Shown piece by piece: positions 54,947 through 64,000 of a stretch of 64,000 nt of DNA. Under the pieces are notes generated by a model. The model saw only the letters and a list, made by a program, of their open reading frames with translations, made no database searches and was not told where the DNA came from. The position numbers were made by a program, and so were the translations under genes. Every line of letters starts with the position of its first letter. Position 1 is the stretch's first letter. The DNA comes from Rhodospirillum sp. (GTDB lineage: Bacteria; Pseudomonadota; Alphaproteobacteria; Dongiales; Dongiaceae): NCBI GenBank assembly GCA_013822765.1, contig PNKY01000003.1, positions 124,001 through 188,000 of the forward strand. Direction: 5' to 3'.

Positions 54947-56266
54947 CTACTCGGCGGCCAGCGGAACCTTGTCCGCGGTGCCGAGTGCCTGGTCGAGATC
55001 GGCGATGATGTCGTCGATATGCTCGATGCCGACCGACAGCCGGACATAGTTGTCCGACACGCCGGTCGCCAACCGCTCCTCTGCGGTCAGCTGAGAGTGC
55101 GTGGTCGAGGCCGGGTGAATCGCCAGGCTGCGCGCATCGCCGATGTTGGCGACGTGATAGAACAGCTTCAGCGAGTCGATGAACTGCCGGCCGGCCGCCT
55201 TGCCGCCCTTGAGCTCGAAGCCGACCAGGCCGCCGAGCCCGCCCTTCAGATACGTCTTGGCGCGCCGCGCCAATTCGCCGCTCTGCTGGCTCGGGTGGAT
55301 GACGCGGGTGACCGACGGATGCTTGCCGAGATGGTCGGCCACCGCCTGGGCGTTCCTGCAATGCTCGCGCATGCGCAGCGGCAGCGTCTCCAGCCCCTGG
55401 ATGAACTGGAAGGCGTTGAACGGGCTCATCGCATAGCCGAGGTCGCGCTGGATGGTGACGCGCGCCTTGATGATGTAGGCGATCGGACCGAGCGGTTTCA
55501 CCGCCTCGGTCCACACCGCGCCGTGATAGCTGGGGTCCGGCTGGTTCAGCATCGGGAAGCGCTCGGCGTGCTTCTCCCAGTCGAAGTTGCCGCCGTCGAC
55601 CAGCAGGCCGCCGATCGAGGTGCCGTGGCCGCCGATATACTTGGTGGTCGAATAGACCACGATCGCCGCGCCGTGCTCGATCGGCTTGCACAGGATCGGG
55701 CAGGCGGTGTTGTCCATGATCAGCGGCACGCCGAGCGAGCGGCCGATGTCGGCCACTTCCTTGATCGGGAACACGTGCAGCTTCGGGTTGGGCAGGGTCT
55801 CGGCGTAGTAAGCGCGGGTCTTGTCGTCGGTCGCCTTGCGGAAATTCTCCGGGTCGGCGGGATCGACGAAGCGCACCTCGATGCCCTGGGTCTTCAGCGT
55901 GTTGGCGAACAGGTTCCAGGTGCCGCCGTAGAGGTCGGTCGAGCTGACGATGTTGTCGCCGGCCTGCGCGATGTTCTGGATCGCCATCGCCGAGGCCGCC
56001 TGGCCCGAGCTCACGCCCAGCGCCGCGACGCCGCCTTCGAGCGCGGCGATGCGCTCCTCCAGCACCGCGTTGGTCGGGTTCATGATCCGGCTGTAGATGT
56101 TGCCGAACTCCTTCAGCCCGAACAGGTTGACCGCATGCTCGGTATCGCGGAACTGGTAGGAGGTGGTCTGGTAGATCGGCACCGCCACCGCCCCGGTCGT
56201 CGGGTCGGAGCGGTAGCTGCCGCCATGCAGGGCCAGGGTCTGGGCATTCTTCGAATTCGTTGTCAC
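54947..56266 (-). CDS. metY: O-acetylhomoserine sulfhydrylase (aminocarboxypropyltransferase)
   Basis: A 439-residue PLP enzyme of the Cys/Met metabolism family, forming homocysteine from O-acetylhomoserine and sulfide. PLP lysine is in VVYSTTKYIGGHGT, and the phosphate-binding SSGQAASAMA block is normal. The GTG at 56266 follows CAAGGAG. It pairs with the metA gene downstream, which makes its substrate. No SAM riboswitch is recognised in the leader. Confidence 0.95.
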   Translation of the reverse strand: MTTNSKNAQTLALHGGSYRSDPTTGAVAVPIYQTTSYQFRDTEHAVNLFGLKEFGNIYSRIMNPTNAVLEERIAALEGGVAALGVSSGQAASAMAIQNIAQAGDNIVSSTDLYGGTWNLFANTLKTQGIEVRFVDPADPENFRKATDDKTRAYYAETLPNPKLHVFPIKEVADIGRSLGVPLIMDNTACPILCKPIEHGAAIVVYSTTKYIGGHGTSIGGLLVDGGNFDWEKHAERFPMLNQPDPSYHGAVWTEAVKPLGPIAYIIKARVTIQRDLGYAMSPFNAFQFIQGLETLPLRMREHCRNAQAVADHLGKHPSVTRVIHPSQQSGELARRAKTYLKGGLGGLVGFELKGGKAAGRQFIDSLKLFYHVANIGDARSLAIHPASTTHSQLTAEERLATGVSDNYVRLSVGIEHIDDIIADLDQALGTADKVPLAAE

Positions 56267-56573
56267 GCCATGTCTCCTTGATTTTTCAGCGGTTTCAGGC
56301 GGCGGGCTGCCGAACAAGGGACAACGGGGTCCATTCGCAGTTCGCGGCTTCGGCGCGCACTCTACGGATGCGCCCTCAAGCCCCGGTCAAAGGCCGGTCA
56401 AAAATGGGGGAAAAGCGCGGGCCGGGGCCGCCAGCAAATCGATTTTGGCGCGCGCGGCAGCCTGGGGCGATGATCAGGCCAGCGGTGGAGGCCGATAGAG
56501 GCATGAATTACGATCGTCCTGGCGCGACCTCGCGCTTCCGATCCAGCTTCGGTGTTTCCACGCGAATCCACTC
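56267..56573 (-). other. metY leader and spacer, partly structured
   Basis: A 307-base gap. On the minus strand a two-part hairpin can form (outer arms GGCTT 56346-56350 and AAGCC 56378-56382, inner GGCGCA/TGCGCGCC). Two TTTGACCGG copies lie further upstream. I could not match this to SAM-II or another known riboswitch; GC-rich DNA forms such stems by chance. Confidence 0.35.
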
Positions 56574-57140
56574 ATGACGCCCATCTCCCTCACGACACCG
56601 CGCCTGCTGCTCCGCCCCTGGCGCGACGACGACGTGGAAGCCTTTGCCGCCATGTTCGACGACCCGGCGGTGATGGAGTTCCTGAGACCGGCCGACCGCG
56701 CGACGATCGAGGCGATCGTCGGCCGGGTGCACGCGCATTTCGATCGGCATGGCTTCGGCTGGTGGGCGGCGGAGCTCCGCAAGACCGGCGCCTTCATCGG
56801 CTTTATCGGCCTCGCCACCATCCCGTTCGAGGCGCACTTCACGCCGGCAGTCGAGATCGGCTGGCGCCTTGCCAGCGCCTACTGGGGCCAGGGCTATGCC
56901 ACCGAGGGCGCGCGGGCATCGCTCGAAGCGGCCTTCACCCGGCTCGGCCTCGACGACATCGTCTCCATCACCGTGCCAGCCAACGCACGTTCGTGTCGCG
57001 TGATGGAGCGCATCGGCATGACGCGCGATCCCAACGGCGACTTCGATCACCCGCGCCTGGCCGAAGGCGATCCGCTGCGTCGGCATCTGCTCTATCGCAT
57101 CAATCGTGCGCAGTGGCAGCAGGGCATGGCGTCCCGCTGA
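56574..57140 (+). CDS. GNAT family N-acetyltransferase (RimJ/RimL-like)
   Basis: A 188-residue acetyl-CoA-dependent acetyltransferase. LTTPRLLLRPWRDDDVEAF begins the fold, the acetyl-CoA loop is SAYWGQGYATEGARA, and the C-terminal block ERIGMTRDPNGDFDHPRLAE is typical of RimJ/RimL-like enzymes. Substrate unknown. A decayed paralogue lies 4 kb to the left. Confidence 0.93.
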   Translation: MTPISLTTPRLLLRPWRDDDVEAFAAMFDDPAVMEFLRPADRATIEAIVGRVHAHFDRHGFGWWAAELRKTGAFIGFIGLATIPFEAHFTPAVEIGWRLASAYWGQGYATEGARASLEAAFTRLGLDDIVSITVPANARSCRVMERIGMTRDPNGDFDHPRLAEGDPLRRHLLYRINRAQWQQGMASR

Positions 57141-57143
57141 GCG

Positions 57144-57572
57144 CTACTTCACCACGTGCCAGACGCCGCCTTCGCCGTCGCCCTCCGCCTCTCCCGGCGC
57201 GTCGTCGTCGTGATACAGGTACAGCGGCTTGCCGCCATAGGCCCACTGCCGCGCGCCGTCGGTGCGCGTGACGACGGACATCTGGCCGAACGGCTGCGCA
57301 TCGGCGGCGGCGGTGACGGGCGGCCATTCCTCCGCGCAGCCGCCATAGCAGCTCGAGGCGCCGGCCGCATCCTGGTCGAAGGTGTAGACCGTCCGGCCTT
57401 CCGGCGTGGTCAGGACCTGCCCGGCCTCGGTGCTGCGCATGTAGCTGCCGGACGCCATGTAGTTGGCCGGCATCATGTGGGGCTGCATGCCGGAGTGATG
57501 GTCCGATGAACAGCCGGAAAGCCCGGCCGCGATCACGGCGCCGGACGCCGCGATGATCCTGAATATCGCCAT
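57144..57572 (-). CDS. COG4315-type secreted lipoprotein
   Basis: A 142-residue lipoprotein with a signal peptide and lipobox LSGCSS (Cys21). Repeats of the secreted-repeat family are seen in VLTTPEGRTVYTFDQDAAG and GGKPLYLYHDDDAPGE, each with a conserved Tyr/Phe and Asp. Outer-membrane or periplasmic; function unknown. ATG after GGAG. Converges with the GNAT gene, 3 bases apart. Confidence 0.9.
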   Translation of the reverse strand: MAIFRIIAASGAVIAAGLSGCSSDHHSGMQPHMMPANYMASGSYMRSTEAGQVLTTPEGRTVYTFDQDAAGASSCYGGCAEEWPPVTAAADAQPFGQMSVVTRTDGARQWAYGGKPLYLYHDDDAPGEAEGDGEGGVWHVVK

Positions 57573-57679
57573 GTCATGTCTCCATCCCTGAGAGCGCGCC
57601 TGCGATGGCGCGCGCCTCAGCTAGGGGCGATGAACCTGACGGCAGGCAGACGCGGCGAACAAATTTCGGTGAGGACGCC

Positions 57680-58159
57680 CTAGTTGCCCGCCTTGAGCGT
57701 GATCTGGCCGAAGCCGGCCGCGACATTGAGGCCCTGGATGCCCTCGACGCTCGCCGGCTGCAGCGCGATCTGGTCGTTGCTGCCGCCGAGCAGCACGTTG
57801 GCGCCGAGGCCGAGGCCGGCCGCGGCGGCGGCGCTGGCCCCCACATAGGTGCCGGAGAGCGCGCCCTTCTTCACATTGCCCGGCGCGAACACCAGCCAGA
57901 TCATGTAGGCGCCCTCGGTGAAGCCGATGTCGACGCCGTATTTCTTGATCTCGCCCGCATAGCGCTCCGCGGTGCCGTCGTGGCGCGTGAACAGGCAGCT
58001 CAGGCTCTTGGTCGAACCGAAGATGAAGCCCGATCCGCCGGCGACCTTGCAATTGAGCGAGCCGACATTGACGCCCGACCCGGCAGTCGCCGGTTCAGTA
58101 GCGAACAACCCAGCGGTAAAGGCCGCGGCGAGCGCGGCGGCGATGCAACGTTTGCGCAT
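57680..58159 (-). CDS. DUF992 secreted protein
   Basis: A 159-residue protein with a signal peptide (residues about 1-26) and two cysteines (GSLNCKVAGG, LSCLFTR). GSLNCKV, FIFGSTKSLSCLF and GANVLLGGSND are recognisable DUF992 blocks. Periplasmic, function unknown. Confidence 0.88.
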   Translation of the reverse strand: MRKRCIAAALAAAFTAGLFATEPATAGSGVNVGSLNCKVAGGSGFIFGSTKSLSCLFTRHDGTAERYAGEIKKYGVDIGFTEGAYMIWLVFAPGNVKKGALSGTYVGASAAAAAGLGLGANVLLGGSNDQIALQPASVEGIQGLNVAAGFGQITLKAGN

Positions 58160-58234
58160 GATAGCCCCCCTGTCGGATGCCCCCGCGGAATTGTGAGCCG
58201 TTTCAGCAGGCCCGGCAAGACCGTGAACAGCTTC

Positions 58235-60169
58235 TTAAGCCGGTTCGACGGTAACGTAGGTCTCGTTATAGGCGGGCTGGCCAGCCGGCGACCAGGCGGA
58301 CGGCGTCAACCGGTTCATGGCGCCGGCCGATGGTTCGTCGCCATCCCACCACTTGCCCTCGAGCGCGAGGACGCCCGCGCGGAGTGCGTCGCTGACCTTG
58401 AGGACAGCCTGCACGCGGGCCGCCGCGCCGTGCAGCACCACGGTCGCGCCATCTGCCAGCGCGCGCGCCGCGGCGTCGGAAGCATTCATCACCACCGTCG
58501 CCTTGCCTTGCGATTTCTGCTGGCGCGCCATGTTGGCGAAGGTCGAGTTCAGGAAATAGTGCGAGCGCGGGTTGAGCACCTGGAGCTTGCCAGCTGGCGA
58601 CGCCGGAACGGCCAGCGGCCCGTCGGCGATCCGCAACCGCTTGGCCATGGGCGCAATCGGCGGCCGCGGCATCGGCAGCTTGCGCCAGTTGGGCTCGGCA
58701 AGATCCTCCAAGCTCCAGCCCACCGGCAGCACGGAAGCGGCGATCTGTTCGTCGCTCTCGCGGAACGCCGGGTGATCGAGGCCGAGCCGCGGCGCCAGGG
58801 CGCGCATGATGGCGCCGCTGCTGCGCGCTTCTCCCTGGGGCGCGAGCGCCGGCCGGTTGACCGTCACATAATGATGGCCCCAGGCCCCCTGGACGTCGCA
58901 ATGCTCGAACTGCGTGGTCGCGGGCAGCACAATGTCGGCAAAGCGCGCGGTGTCGGTCAGGAAGTGATCGCAGACCACGGTGAACAAGTCCTCGCGCACG
59001 AGCCCGCGGCGGAGCCGCGGCCAATCGATCTGGGTGACCGCCGGATTGGCCGACCAGACCATGAGACCCTTGACGGGCGGCGACGTGACGCCCGGGTCGA
59101 GCGTCTCCGCCAGCTTCGCCATATCCAGGGTGCGCGGCGATCCCCGCAGGAGATCGGGCCGCCCCGCGGGCGCATCGTCGAGCGGCGGGAATGACAGGAT
59201 CGAGAGGCCGCCGCCGGGACTGCGCCAATGGCCGCCGAGGATCGCGAGCGCCGACAGGCCGCGCACGAACGCCTCGCCATTGCGCGCCTGCTGCGGCGCG
59301 ATGCCGGCGCGGATCAGCGCCGGCCGCGCGGTCGCGAATTCCTTCGCCAGCTGTGCAACCTCGGCGGCGGTCAACCCGGTCGCCTCGGCCGCGGCCTCGA
59401 AGGTCCAGGGCGCGACCATCCTGCGATAGGCGTCGAGGTCTTCAACCCACAGAGCGGCCAGACCGAGGTCGGCTCGATCGGTCTCCAGCAAATGCCGGCC
59501 GATGGCTGCCGCCAGGATGGCGTCGGAGCCCGGTACCGGCGCCAGGTGGAGGTCGCACAGCTTGGTCGTGCGGGTCTGGCGCGGATCGATCGCGATGACG
59601 CGCGCACCGTTCGCCCGCGCCTGTTCGATGAAGTGCCACTGGTGATGACAGGTCGTCAGCACGTTCTGGCCCCACAGCAGGATGAGCCGCGCTTCCGGCG
59701 TCTCCTCGGGGTCGACATTCATCGGGTGCCCGTCCGCCAGCAGGGCGGAGGCCGACGCGCCGCACACAGCCCCGCCCTGACGGCTCGCCCCCAGCGCGTG
59801 AAAGATTCGGAGCAGCGCGAAGCGCTGCACGACGCCCATCGACCCCAGGTACTGGAACGGCAGCAGCGCTTCGGCGCCATGCTCCGCGATGATCGCCTTG
59901 AACCGCGCCGCGATGGTGTCGAGCGCCTCGTCCCAGGAGATCGGCTCGAACGCACCGGAGCCCTTGGCGCCCGTGCGCCGCAGGGGCTGCAGCAGGCGCT
60001 CGGGCGCCGTCACGCGCGCCTCGTAGTCGCGCACCTTGGCGCACAGCACGCCGCGCGTAATGGGATGGTCCTTCGCGCCCTCGACCCGCACGACGCGGCC
60101 GTCGTGCACATGGGCGACCCACGAGCAACTGTCCTGGCAGTCGAGCGGGCAGCACCCATTGATCTGCAT
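58235..60169 (-). CDS. Molybdopterin oxidoreductase (DMSO reductase family)
   Basis: A 644-residue bis-MGD enzyme with an N-terminal 4Fe-4S site ([10 protein letters not shown], then GVLCAKV). MGD-binding blocks include [26 protein letters not shown] and the C-terminal [15 protein letters not shown]. No Tat signal is seen, so it is probably cytosolic. AGGGGGATCGCT precedes the ATG at 60169. No small subunit adjoins it; substrate unknown. Confidence 0.9.
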   Translation of the reverse strand: MQINGCCPLDCQDSCSWVAHVHDGRVVRVEGAKDHPITRGVLCAKVRDYEARVTAPERLLQPLRRTGAKGSGAFEPISWDEALDTIAARFKAIIAEHGAEALLPFQYLGSMGVVQRFALLRIFHALGASRQGGAVCGASASALLADGHPMNVDPEETPEARLILLWGQNVLTTCHHQWHFIEQARANGARVIAIDPRQTRTTKLCDLHLAPVPGSDAILAAAIGRHLLETDRADLGLAALWVEDLDAYRRMVAPWTFEAAAEATGLTAAEVAQLAKEFATARPALIRAGIAPQQARNGEAFVRGLSALAILGGHWRSPGGGLSILSFPPLDDAPAGRPDLLRGSPRTLDMAKLAETLDPGVTSPPVKGLMVWSANPAVTQIDWPRLRRGLVREDLFTVVCDHFLTDTARFADIVLPATTQFEHCDVQGAWGHHYVTVNRPALAPQGEARSSGAIMRALAPRLGLDHPAFRESDEQIAASVLPVGWSLEDLAEPNWRKLPMPRPPIAPMAKRLRIADGPLAVPASPAGKLQVLNPRSHYFLNSTFANMARQQKSQGKATVVMNASDAAARALADGATVVLHGAAARVQAVLKVSDALRAGVLALEGKWWDGDEPSAGAMNRLTPSAWSPAGQPAYNETYVTVEPA

Positions 60170-60331
60170 AGCGATCCCCCTCGCCGAGACCTGGCTGTCG
60201 CGGGTTCGTGCCGATGCTGTCACCGCCGATTAACACTGTCAAATTTGGCCGGATCGCCCGGACGGCGCGGAACCACCGGCAGCGTGGAGCGTTGCCCTTA
60301 TGCGTCATGCCAGGACAGCGGAGGGGGAGCC

Positions 60332-61621
60332 ATGATCTTGCGATCCGCCCAGCCACAACCCGGAACCGGCCAGCTTGCACGCCACGCGATGGCCTACGTC
60401 CTTGCCGGAGGGCGCGGCTCCCGCCTGCTGGAGTTGACGGACAAGCGGGCCAAGCCCGCAGTCTATTTCGGCGGCAAATCGCGCATTGTCGATTTCGCAT
60501 TGTCGAATGCGATCAATTCCGGCATCCGGCGCATCGGCGTCGCCACCCAATACAAGGCGCACAGCCTGATCCGCCATCTGCAGCGCGGCTGGAACTTCCT
60601 GCGCCCGGAGCGCAACGAGAGCTTCGACATCCTGCCCGCGAGCCAGCGGGTGTCGGAAACCCAGTGGTACCTCGGCACGGCGGATGCGGTGTATCAGAAC
60701 CGCGACATCATCGAGAGCTACGATCCAGAGTATCTGATCGTGCTGGCCGGCGATCACATCTACAAGATGGACTACAGCCTGATGCTGGCCCAGCACGTCG
60801 ATTCCGGCGCCGATGTCACGGTCGGCTGCATCGAGGTGCCGCGGATGGAGGCGACCGGCTTCGGCGTCATGCACATCAACGAGGACTGCCGGATCATCCG
60901 GTTCCTCGAGAAGCCCAAGGACCCACCCGCCATGCCCGGCAAGCCGGACGTCGCGCTCGCCAGCATGGGCATCTATGTCTTCCACACCCGTTTCCTGGAC
61001 GACCTGCTGGCGCGCGATGCGGCCGATGCCAACTCGAGCCACGATTTCGGCAAGGACCTGATCCCCTACATCGTCAAGCATGGCACCGCCATCGCCCACC
61101 GCTTCGATCAGTCCTGCGTCCGCTCCAGCTACGAATCCGAATCCTACTGGCGCGATGTCGGGACGGTGGATGCCTATTGGGAAGCCAACATCGATCTGAC
61201 CGCGCCCCTGCCCGAGCTCGACCTCTATGACCATGAATGGCCGATCTGGACCTATTCGGAGATCACGCCCCCTGCCAAGTTCGTCCATGACGAGGAGGAC
61301 CGGCGCGGCAAGGCGATATCGTCGCTGGTGTCCGGCGGCTGCATCATTTCGGGCTCGAAGCTGAAGCGGACGCTGCTCTTCACCGGCGTCCGCGTGCATA
61401 GCTACTCCCACATCGAGGGCGGCGTCATCCTGCCCTATGCCGAGATCGGCCAGCATGTGCGGCTGAAGAATGTCGTCGTCGACCGCGGCGTCCACATCCC
61501 CGACGGCCTGGTGGTGGGAGAAGACCCGGAGCTCGACGCGCGGCGCTTCCGCCGCACCGACAGCGGGATCTGCCTGATCACCACACCGATGATCAATAGC
61601 CTCCAACGCCTGGCGGCATGA
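60332..61621 (+). CDS. glgC: Glucose-1-phosphate adenylyltransferase
   Basis: A 429-residue enzyme making ADP-glucose for glycogen. [20 protein letters not shown] is the nucleotide-binding start, followed by [19 protein letters not shown] and a left-handed helix domain at the C-terminus. A long open frame extends upstream, but ATG 60332 follows GGAGGGGGAGCC. The stop overlaps the glgA ATG by 4 bases. Confidence 0.97.
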   Translation: MILRSAQPQPGTGQLARHAMAYVLAGGRGSRLLELTDKRAKPAVYFGGKSRIVDFALSNAINSGIRRIGVATQYKAHSLIRHLQRGWNFLRPERNESFDILPASQRVSETQWYLGTADAVYQNRDIIESYDPEYLIVLAGDHIYKMDYSLMLAQHVDSGADVTVGCIEVPRMEATGFGVMHINEDCRIIRFLEKPKDPPAMPGKPDVALASMGIYVFHTRFLDDLLARDAADANSSHDFGKDLIPYIVKHGTAIAHRFDQSCVRSSYESESYWRDVGTVDAYWEANIDLTAPLPELDLYDHEWPIWTYSEITPPAKFVHDEEDRRGKAISSLVSGGCIISGSKLKRTLLFTGVRVHSYSHIEGGVILPYAEIGQHVRLKNVVVDRGVHIPDGLVVGEDPELDARRFRRTDSGICLITTPMINSLQRLAA

Positions 61622-63078
61622 GCGATCTGCGCGTCCTGTCAGTCGCGTCGGAAGTTTTCCCGCTGATCAAGACTGGCGGCCTCGCCGATGTCGCCGGCGC
61701 TCTGCCGGGCGCCTTGGCTCCGCTCGGCATCGCGGTCACGACGCTGCTGCCCGGTTACCCGCAGGTCATGGATCAGCTATTCCGTCCCAAGGCCGTGCAG
61801 CGCTGGCCGGACCTGTTCGGTGGCCCCGCGGCGCTGGTTTCTGCCGAGGCGGCCGGGCTTGCGTTGCTGGTCCTCGATGCACCGCACCTCTATCGGCGCT
61901 CGGGCGGACCGTACCAGGACTCGCACGGCGCCGACTGGACCGACAACGCGCAGCGCTTTGCCGCCCTCGCCCTCGCGGCGGCCGAGGTTGGTGGCGGATT
62001 GCCCGGCGGCGATGCGCCGGATGTCGTGCATGCGCACGACTGGCAAGCGGCCTTAGCGCCGATCTATCTGCGCTTCGCGCGCGCGGAGCAAGCGCGTCGC
62101 CGGCCGGCGACCATCGTCACCATCCACAACATCGCGTTCCAGGGGCAGTTTCCGGCGAGCCTGCGCGCGCCGCTGCGATTGCCGCCGGAAGCCTTCACCA
62201 TCGACGGCGTCGAGTACTACGGCCGGATCGGATTTCTGAAAGGCGGCCTTGCGCTCGCCGACCACATCACCACCGTCTCGCCGACCTACGCGATCGAGAT
62301 CCAAGGCAGCGAGATGGGGATGGGGCTGGAGGGACTGCTGCGCCATCGCTCCCATGTCCTTAGCGGGATCCTGAACGGCGTCGATATCGGGGTCTGGAAT
62401 CCCGCGACCGACAAGCATCTCGTCGCGCAATACGATGCACCGCGCCTTGACGACCGGCAGCGCAACAAGGCGGCCCTGCGCCAGCGCTTTGGCCTCGCCG
62501 ATGATGCGCCCGGACCGCTGGCTTCGGTGGTCAGCCGGCTGAGCTCGCAGAAAGGCATGGACCTGCTGCTGGCAGCGTTGCCGCGCCTGATCGCGGAAGG
62601 TGGGCAGCTTGCGCTGCTGGGTGCGGGCGACGCGGCCTTGCAGACCGAGATCGCGGCTGCGAAGACTCGCCATCCTGGCCGGGTCGGCGCCGTCTTCGGC
62701 TACGACGAAGGTTTGTCGCACCTGATGCAGGGCGGCGCGGACACCATCCTGGTGCCGTCGCGCTTCGAGCCGTGCGGGCTGACGCAGCTCTATGGCCTGC
62801 GCTATGGCGCGGTCCCACTGGTGGCGCGCGTCGGTGGCCTCGCCGACACCATCATCGATGCCAACGATGCGGCGCTCGCGGCCGGCGTCGCCACCGGATT
62901 CCAGTTCGCGCCGGTCGCGGTCCATGCCCTCGAGGCGGCGCTGGCGCGCGCCGCGCATCTCTATCGGGACAGGGCAACCTGGCGCCGCATCCAGGAGCGC
63001 GGCATGGCGATGGACGTGAGCTGGCGTCGGCCGGCTGCTCAGTACGCCGATCTCTACAAGACACTGGCAGACCGCTGA
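61618..63078 (+). CDS. glgA: Glycogen synthase (ADP-glucose)
   Basis: A 486-residue GT5 glycosyltransferase. [20 protein letters not shown] carries the ADP-glucose KTGGL motif, and the C-terminal domain has [17 protein letters not shown]. It uses the product of glgC, with which it is translationally coupled. Confidence 0.97.
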   Translation: MSDLRVLSVASEVFPLIKTGGLADVAGALPGALAPLGIAVTTLLPGYPQVMDQLFRPKAVQRWPDLFGGPAALVSAEAAGLALLVLDAPHLYRRSGGPYQDSHGADWTDNAQRFAALALAAAEVGGGLPGGDAPDVVHAHDWQAALAPIYLRFARAEQARRRPATIVTIHNIAFQGQFPASLRAPLRLPPEAFTIDGVEYYGRIGFLKGGLALADHITTVSPTYAIEIQGSEMGMGLEGLLRHRSHVLSGILNGVDIGVWNPATDKHLVAQYDAPRLDDRQRNKAALRQRFGLADDAPGPLASVVSRLSSQKGMDLLLAALPRLIAEGGQLALLGAGDAALQTEIAAAKTRHPGRVGAVFGYDEGLSHLMQGGADTILVPSRFEPCGLTQLYGLRYGAVPLVARVGGLADTIIDANDAALAAGVATGFQFAPVAVHALEAALARAAHLYRDRATWRRIQERGMAMDVSWRRPAAQYADLYKTLADR

Positions 63079-63085
63079 CGAGCCT

Positions 63086-64000
63086 TCAGGCCAACGCGCC
63101 GGTCTGGAACAAGCTCACGCGCAATCCGCCGTGCGTGACCGGAGCGCCCGGCGGTGCGAACGGCAAGCCGGTCGCCTCGGCGAGCGCGGCTTCGCTGGTG
63201 ATGAGGCCGACGCGCCAGCCGGCGAACCTGGATAGCAACGTCTGACCGAGCACGCGGTAGAGCGGAGAGAGACTCTGCTTGTCACCGATGCGGGCGCCAT
63301 ACGGGGGATTGACGATGACGAGGCCGGGCGGTCCATCCGGCGGCATGAGATCGCTCACGTCCTGCTGCTGGAATTCGGTCAGCGCGGTCACGCCCACGCG
63401 CTCCGCGTTGGCGCGGCTCATCCGGATCGCGCCCGCGTCGTGGTCGCTGCCATGGAAACGCAAGCCAGAACCGGTGCCCGCGCCGCCCCCTTCGCCGCGC
63501 AGGTTGCGCCAGACTGCCGGATCGAAGCTCGCCAGCTGCTCGAACGCAAAGCGCCGCGACCGGCCGGGCTTCAATCCGATCGCGATCTCGGCGGCCTCGA
63601 TCACGAAGGTGCCGGACCCGCACATCGGATCGAGCACCGGCTCGCTGCCGCGATAGCTGCATTGCCGCAGGAACAAGGCGGCCATGTTCTCGCGCATCGG
63701 CGCCTTGGCCACCTCCTCCTTGTGGCCGCGCTTGTGCAGCGATTCGCCGGAGGTATCGATGCTGATGGTGCAGAGGTCGTCGTCGATGCGCACCTTGATG
63801 GCGACCTCGGCGTCGTCGGAGACCGTCGCGCCCAGCGCATCCTTGATCGCGGTCTTGATGCGCTGCGCCGCGGCGCCCTGGTGATAGATGCGGGACTTCT
63901 TGCACGCGGCCTCGACCCGGAACGGGATGTCCGGGCGCAGGATCTGGGTCCAGGGAACCTTGTGCGCGCGCTTGTCGAGCTGGGCCAGGTGCATCGCGCG
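63086..64000 (-). CDS. RlmL-type 23S rRNA methyltransferase, 5' part cut by window edge
   Basis: The visible part has SAM motif I DPMCGSGTFVIEAAE and the catalytic NPPYGARIGD, of the THUMP-domain N2-guanine methyltransferases. The frame is open to the right edge, so the THUMP part is missing here. It converges with glgA, 8 bases apart. Confidence 0.9.
   Translation of the reverse strand, partial: RAMHLAQLDKRAHKVPWTQILRPDIPFRVEAACKKSRIYHQGAAAQRIKTAIKDALGATVSDDAEVAIKVRIDDDLCTISIDTSGESLHKRGHKEEVAKAPMRENMAALFLRQCSYRGSEPVLDPMCGSGTFVIEAAEIAIGLKPGRSRRFAFEQLASFDPAVWRNLRGEGGGAGTGSGLRFHGSDHDAGAIRMSRANAERVGVTALTEFQQQDVSDLMPPDGPPGLVIVNPPYGARIGDKQSLSPLYRVLGQTLLSRFAGWRVGLITSEAALAEATGLPFAPPGAPVTHGGLRVSLFQTGALA

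Noticed and set aside
56267..56573. SAM-II or other SAM riboswitch before metY
   Set aside because: I looked for the SAM-II core expected before met genes in alphaproteobacteria and did not find it; only a generic hairpin is present.

Overview
The window is chromosomal DNA from a high-GC bacterium, most likely an alphaproteobacterium of the Rhodospirillales/Hyphomicrobiales kind. The reasons are family content and gene order: a CpdR-like receiver protein, an MJ0042 zinc-ribbon protein next to ftsE-ftsX, a TIGR02302/DUF4175 protein, YdcF-PlsC after ftsX, argH-LptM-lysA, an HWE/HisKA_2 kinase, DUF992 and a B12-dependent ribonucleotide reductase. I see no phage, insertion sequence, rRNA or CRISPR array. 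The coding is dense on both strands, and the very high GC gives long meaningless open frames antisense to real genes.

Layout. 0-5.7 kb: an amine/amino-acid module made of a glutamine-synthetase-family ligase (cut by the left edge), a DAO-type FAD oxidoreductase, a GntR/FadR regulator and an APC permease, closed by a strong terminator. 5.8-13.5 kb: a GAF-PAS-PAS adenylyl cyclase, an M24-family protein whose metal-ligand spacing matches the DMSP lyase DddP, an orphan Tat-exported ABC substrate-binding protein, an MBL-fold hydrolase and a DUF6687-like protein. 13.5-24 kb: small redox enzymes (SDR, cupin, NmrA-like) divergent from a winged-helix/TPR regulator, a Rieske oxygenase, a secreted caspase-like protein, MsrA, an aldo/keto reductase, a HIG1 protein, a cobalamin adenosyltransferase and a HAD phosphatase. 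24-30 kb: etfB-etfA-3-hydroxyacyl-CoA dehydrogenase, a proline-racemase-superfamily enzyme and a TetR/SDR divergent pair. 30-43 kb: conserved housekeeping (TlpA, argH, lptM, lysA, DUF4175, CpdR-like, ftsE, ftsX, ydcF, plsC), interrupted by a PIN toxin-antitoxin operon beside an unusual tRNA and by a Doc toxin-antitoxin pair. 44-46 kb: class II ribonucleotide reductase nrdJ preceded by a cluster of DnaA boxes. 46-50 kb: a surface-polysaccharide islet (UDP-sugar decarboxylase, GT2, acyltransferase) that looks less GC-rich. 50-58 kb: cytochrome P460, an HD phosphohydrolase with a duplicated remnant, a decayed and an intact GNAT, a histidine kinase, metY-metA, a lipoprotein and DUF992. 58-64 kb: a molybdopterin oxidoreductase, glgC-glgA and an rRNA methyltransferase cut by the right edge.

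The observations I would follow first are the DddP-like enzyme, the class II-shaped tRNA with a UAU anticodon, and the DnaA-box cluster upstream of nrdJ. Several candidate operators are visible as perfect or near-perfect repeats at divergent promoters (etf, TetR/SDR, NmrA/winged-helix regulator, Doc antitoxin). All functional calls come from reading motifs, not from database searches.
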